This document shows, one piece after another, positions 28,371 through 31,544 of a DNA stretch of 31,544 nt; position 1 is the stretch's first letter, and every line of letters starts with the position of its first letter. The translations under genes were made by a program, and so were the position numbers. The notes beneath the pieces are model-generated. The model was not told the DNA's origin. It was given only the letters and a program-made list of their open reading frames with translations, and ran no database searches. The DNA is taken from positions 1 to 31,544 of the forward strand of contig JAQGAU010000303.1 in assembly GCA_034698045.1 (NCBI GenBank), read 5' to 3'. The stretch is from Paramacrobiotus richtersi. Taxonomy: Eukaryota; Tardigrada; Eutardigrada; Parachela; Macrobiotidae.

Positions 28371-30305
28371 TGTTGAGTATCTTACAGGTACGCAGCTGCC
28401 CTGGTTTCACCAATAGTTGTGACGTGGGTAGAATACAGTCTTAAACTTTCGCCAACACAAATGTTGTTATGTAGGAAGCTGTCCCGTGCACTTTCGCTCG
28501 CCATATCTGGCTAGACCTGATACTCTGTTACAGATATGTCAACATTATAGGCTATTGAGCAGGAAGCGTTTTTACCCTCGATTTACCGCACAAAACGTTT
28601 ATGTTCGCCTGGGAGAATACATCGGGAATCAGTGGCTAAGATAATAGTTGTTGATAAGCTGTCAGTGGCTGTCAACAAGTGGCAATTAAATGCTGACGCC
28701 AAGCGATGATGAAACATCCTAGTGGCATGGAGAATGCAGCTGTGTAATCGAGCGTAAAGTGTTTGCATACGCGATGCTGATATCGCGTGAACCCGGTGAT
28801 TCCAGTGTAATTTTCATTAATCATATTTCCATATATGCAGCCATCCATCAACGACTGACGCGTACGTATATACGCTGCAGTAGATTAATTACCTACGCTC
28901 GTCTAGCTGATTCATTTGTGTCTGCGAAGGAGGTAGCTTCTGTGTATAATGAAGTCTATTTGGGTTGAAAAGAAACAAAAGCGGAGGTGGGAGAGGTAAG
29001 CAGCGTCTTGAGGCTGCGAGATAATTGCTGGTAGTTCATTAAAAAGTGTCTAAAGGAGCACGAAGAGAAGAGTGCAGTTCATAATGTACGGAAGCGACGG
29101 GATGTCGGTATTGTTAGCATGACCACGGGGACTCGAAATGGATACACACCTGACGTGACCTTTATTCAAGACTCTCTGGCGACTCTGTTGTTTCGAGGTA
29201 GCCCATATGTCCATTCACAATCGTGAATAGTAACGTTTTGTTTAGTTATAAAGCATAAGTCTAGTTTATTAATGACGATTTGATAAACAACTAAGAAAAG
29301 TTGTCACTTAATTTCTCTTTTCTGTATATATGGGTGTGAAAACATACATTCATGCCACACACAGAAGACTGAATAAGAAGTACACAATTGTAAAGACAAG
29401 AACTTACTGAAAATTAATATTAATATGTCTGGCAAAAATGGACTCTACAACTCAGTCGGTATACCAGATTCGCCCATCATTACATGTTGTTAATGGGAAA
29501 GCAATGGGAACAGTTGGTTGGAATTAACTGCATGCTGCCGACGCCGCAGAACCCCATCCTCTACGGTTGAGTGTATATTTCCGGCCGGCACATCGCAACC
29601 AGGGGATGTTGGCCGCTGCACCACCGGCGGTCGGGCTAAATGTTTAATAGGCATCCGTATCAAAAGCACTTTGATCATTATCGCCGTGTTATTAACTGCC
29701 GACCTGCTGCTCTGATCATCCATCATCGCATCTAGGAAAACTGCATCATGCATAGAGATCCCGGGATGTTGGGGCAATTACGCGGGCCAGCATTCTCCAT
29801 CACACTTTACAGATGGACGCTGACATTGGATACTTTAAAATGCACCAGCACGAGGTGCACACCGTGACCTTTGACATTCGTCCATCACTGGTTGGCAGGA
29901 AGTGGACGAATGCCGATATGGGAGCATTGTTTACGCTTGACGGCGGGGATGCGCCTGCTATCTAAACAGACATTTTCATCTAATGCTCGCGCTTTATCGC
30001 TTCATTGAGCGTCCATTCTCGTTGAAATAACAAATTTGCACTATGAATCAAATCGCTTATTGATGTGTATACATACATATATTGCAATTATATGATTACA
30101 AAGGTCACATTTGCTACATATACCGTTTTGCTCAGTGCCTTCTGCGTTTATATCTGAATGCAAACATTTCGAGCATGCCTAAACAAAGAGCACCTTTCTT
30201 TTTGTAACCCTGCAGAAAAAACATAACTGAATAAATTTGCGTAGACGTTTAACTAGCTAACAAAGCGGCTTGATGGTCATATTATAAAAACACCTGCCTG
30301 GCCTG
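28371..30305. other. No gene recognised
   Basis: Frames at 28583-28768 (-), 28759-28968 (+), 29490-29777 (-) and 29518-29715 (+) are short and motif-free. The 29520-29720 stretch is somewhat GC-richer, but gives no recognisable peptide on either strand. No repeat or RNA gene is evident. Confidence 0.4.
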
Positions 30306-30890
30306 ATGCAATCGCTTATCCGACACACTGTGACTGGAAATATTATATTAAGCCAAAAACACGCATGTCGATCACACAAACAACTCACGCCTGCGATCGT
30401 GACGAGCATGACAAGCGGTCACGTAGCCTCGGTCCGCGGGGGCCGTTCCCGAGGTACGATGACACCGGGGCCGTTTCGTTGGGGACAATCATCTGGCCTC
30501 GCGGGGTCCCGGCATCTTGTCGTTAATTATCTGCTTCGAATTCATTCATCGGGGACAGAATGGACTCACCTCAGACGAACTCCATCATCGAGCATTGTCT
30601 TTGGGTCAAAGGAAAGATGCACAAGATGGCGGAGAGAGGGGGCGGAGGGGACAGACAAGGGTCCGGCGCGACGGACTGCCGAGCGGGCTGGTGGGGAGTC
30701 CATTGAGGGATGCTTTGCATATCAACAGGGACATGCTAGGATGATGCACACCGGCCACAAAAGGACGCTCCATCTGTTTTGTATACCTTCGTCGTCCATT
30801 CACACCGTTGGCACAGATACATGCCCATACTCCGCCGTTAATTGTCATCAGTGTCTACCTGTACGTACTGCTCTGTTTATCCATGATTAA
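30306..30890 (+). other. Unassigned 194-codon open frame in GC-rich stretch
   Basis: This is one of the longest frames in the window outside known features, but the predicted protein (arginine-, serine- and glycine-rich, for example RGGRSRGTMTPGP) has no family I recognise, no signal peptide and no membrane segment. The DNA at 30400-30720 is clearly GC-richer and CpG-richer than its surroundings. Both strands stay open there, which lengthens frames by chance. It may be a CpG-rich promoter or 5' exon region of a gene to the right, or simply non-coding. Confidence 0.2.
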
Positions 30891-31544
30891 TAGTCGATCA
30901 GGATAATTCAACCGTACGGTATACTAACTTTTGTTACCGCACAAAAACCACATATCGAGAATAAAGATTTTTGTACGAAATTTCGGGAAAATAGAACAAT
31001 AATATTCTGGGCAAAAAAGTGTAAGCGAGGCAGAAAGAGGAAATAAAATAAGAAACGTGCGCAAATAAAACAGGGAAAAATATAAAAAAAGTCAGAGAGA
31101 GAACTTGGAATTATTATAAGAAGTGTACTGTGCGGTTGTTTTCCTAGGTATAATACGAGGATATACTTACTTTTCTTCCCAAGAAAGCGTAAAGCTGCAG
31201 GACATCGCAACGCCGCCTAGTATAGTTTTAGGTGACCTTTTAAAAGTTCTCAAAGAATCATTTGAAACTACAATCGCTAGCTACATACATTTAATTCTAC
31301 TGACAGTTATGGATGGCCTTTATTAAACACTGACGCCCAGATTGAAAATGTATCGCATCACCTTCGCTGACAGTGATCGATGCAATTCGATCGTCGCACA
31401 TTTTTTCTAAAGAGTAACATATGGAGCTTAAACTGCACAGTATATCCTAATTATACACGTTTTGTTCGAAAACTCCATTCAATTTGAGCGAGCATATGTC
31501 CATGATTTAAGGAAATGAAGGCTTGGACGAATTACTGGAGACGC
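30891..31544. other. No gene recognised
   Basis: A purine-rich tract (about 31020-31110, GAGG, GAAAGAGG, AAAATAAG and GAGAGAGAA) is the only notable composition. Short frames at 31123-31326 (+) and 30908-31210 (-) have no motif. Confidence 0.4.

Noticed and set aside
30306-30890. 194-codon frame as a definite gene
   Set aside because: No motif, no homology recognised, and GC-rich composition lengthens frames on both strands. Kept only as a low-confidence note.
1-31544. CRISPR array, bacterial operon or prophage
   Set aside because: The regular repeats have no unique spacers between them, genes have GT-AG introns, and no bacterial or phage gene is present.

Overview
This is eukaryotic, animal-type nuclear DNA. 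Coding sequence is split by GT-AG introns, there are no operons or ribosome binding sites, and much of the length is decayed mobile DNA. An aminergic rhodopsin-family receptor together with secreted six-cysteine (EB/EGF-like) proteins fits an invertebrate, probably an ecdysozoan. I cannot name the species.

Only two genes look intact. The first is a four-exon GPCR on the + strand (8272-12315; predicted 349 aa, histamine H2/octopamine-like). It keeps all the landmark motifs although its introns hold retroelement fragments. The second is a six-exon gene on the - strand (21094 down to 19167; predicted 318 aa) for a secreted protein. Each of its phase-1 exons encodes six cysteines, except one that encodes twelve. 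Next to it lies an older tandem duplicate (18071 down to 16672). That copy's signal-peptide segment is inverted, exon 2 is frameshifted, exon 3 is mostly deleted and two cysteines are lost. It is probably a pseudogene.

Region by region: 1-5400 holds non-coding repeats (a 172-bp tandem array, a 612-bp inverted-repeat element between 47-bp direct repeats, and a 196-bp tandem duplication) and a retroelement 3' end. 5400-8000 has further retroelement fragments and a small hairpin repeat. 8.15-12.5 kb is the receptor gene. 12.5-16.3 kb is AT-rich and gene-poor, but carries five perfect 12-bp palindromes of the form GGNGTCGACNCC. 16.3-21.5 kb is the duplicated cysteine-rich locus. 21.8-23.8 kb contains two more decayed retroelement ends. 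24971-27866 is a terminal-inverted-repeat element, probably non-autonomous, filled with a 67-bp minisatellite and carrying a G-quadruplex motif. A roughly 500-bp foldback abuts it (27871-28370). 28.4-31.5 kb has nothing I can assign.

Six separate places carry pieces of the same kind of retroelement C-terminus: a CCHC finger followed by an RPD...WDV restriction-like-endonuclease signature. They fall in at least three subfamilies and are mostly 3' ends, as expected from target-primed, 5'-truncated non-LTR insertion. The strongest unexplained signals are the compensated GTCGAC palindromes at 13.6-15.0 kb and the internal inversion in the duplicated cysteine-rich gene.
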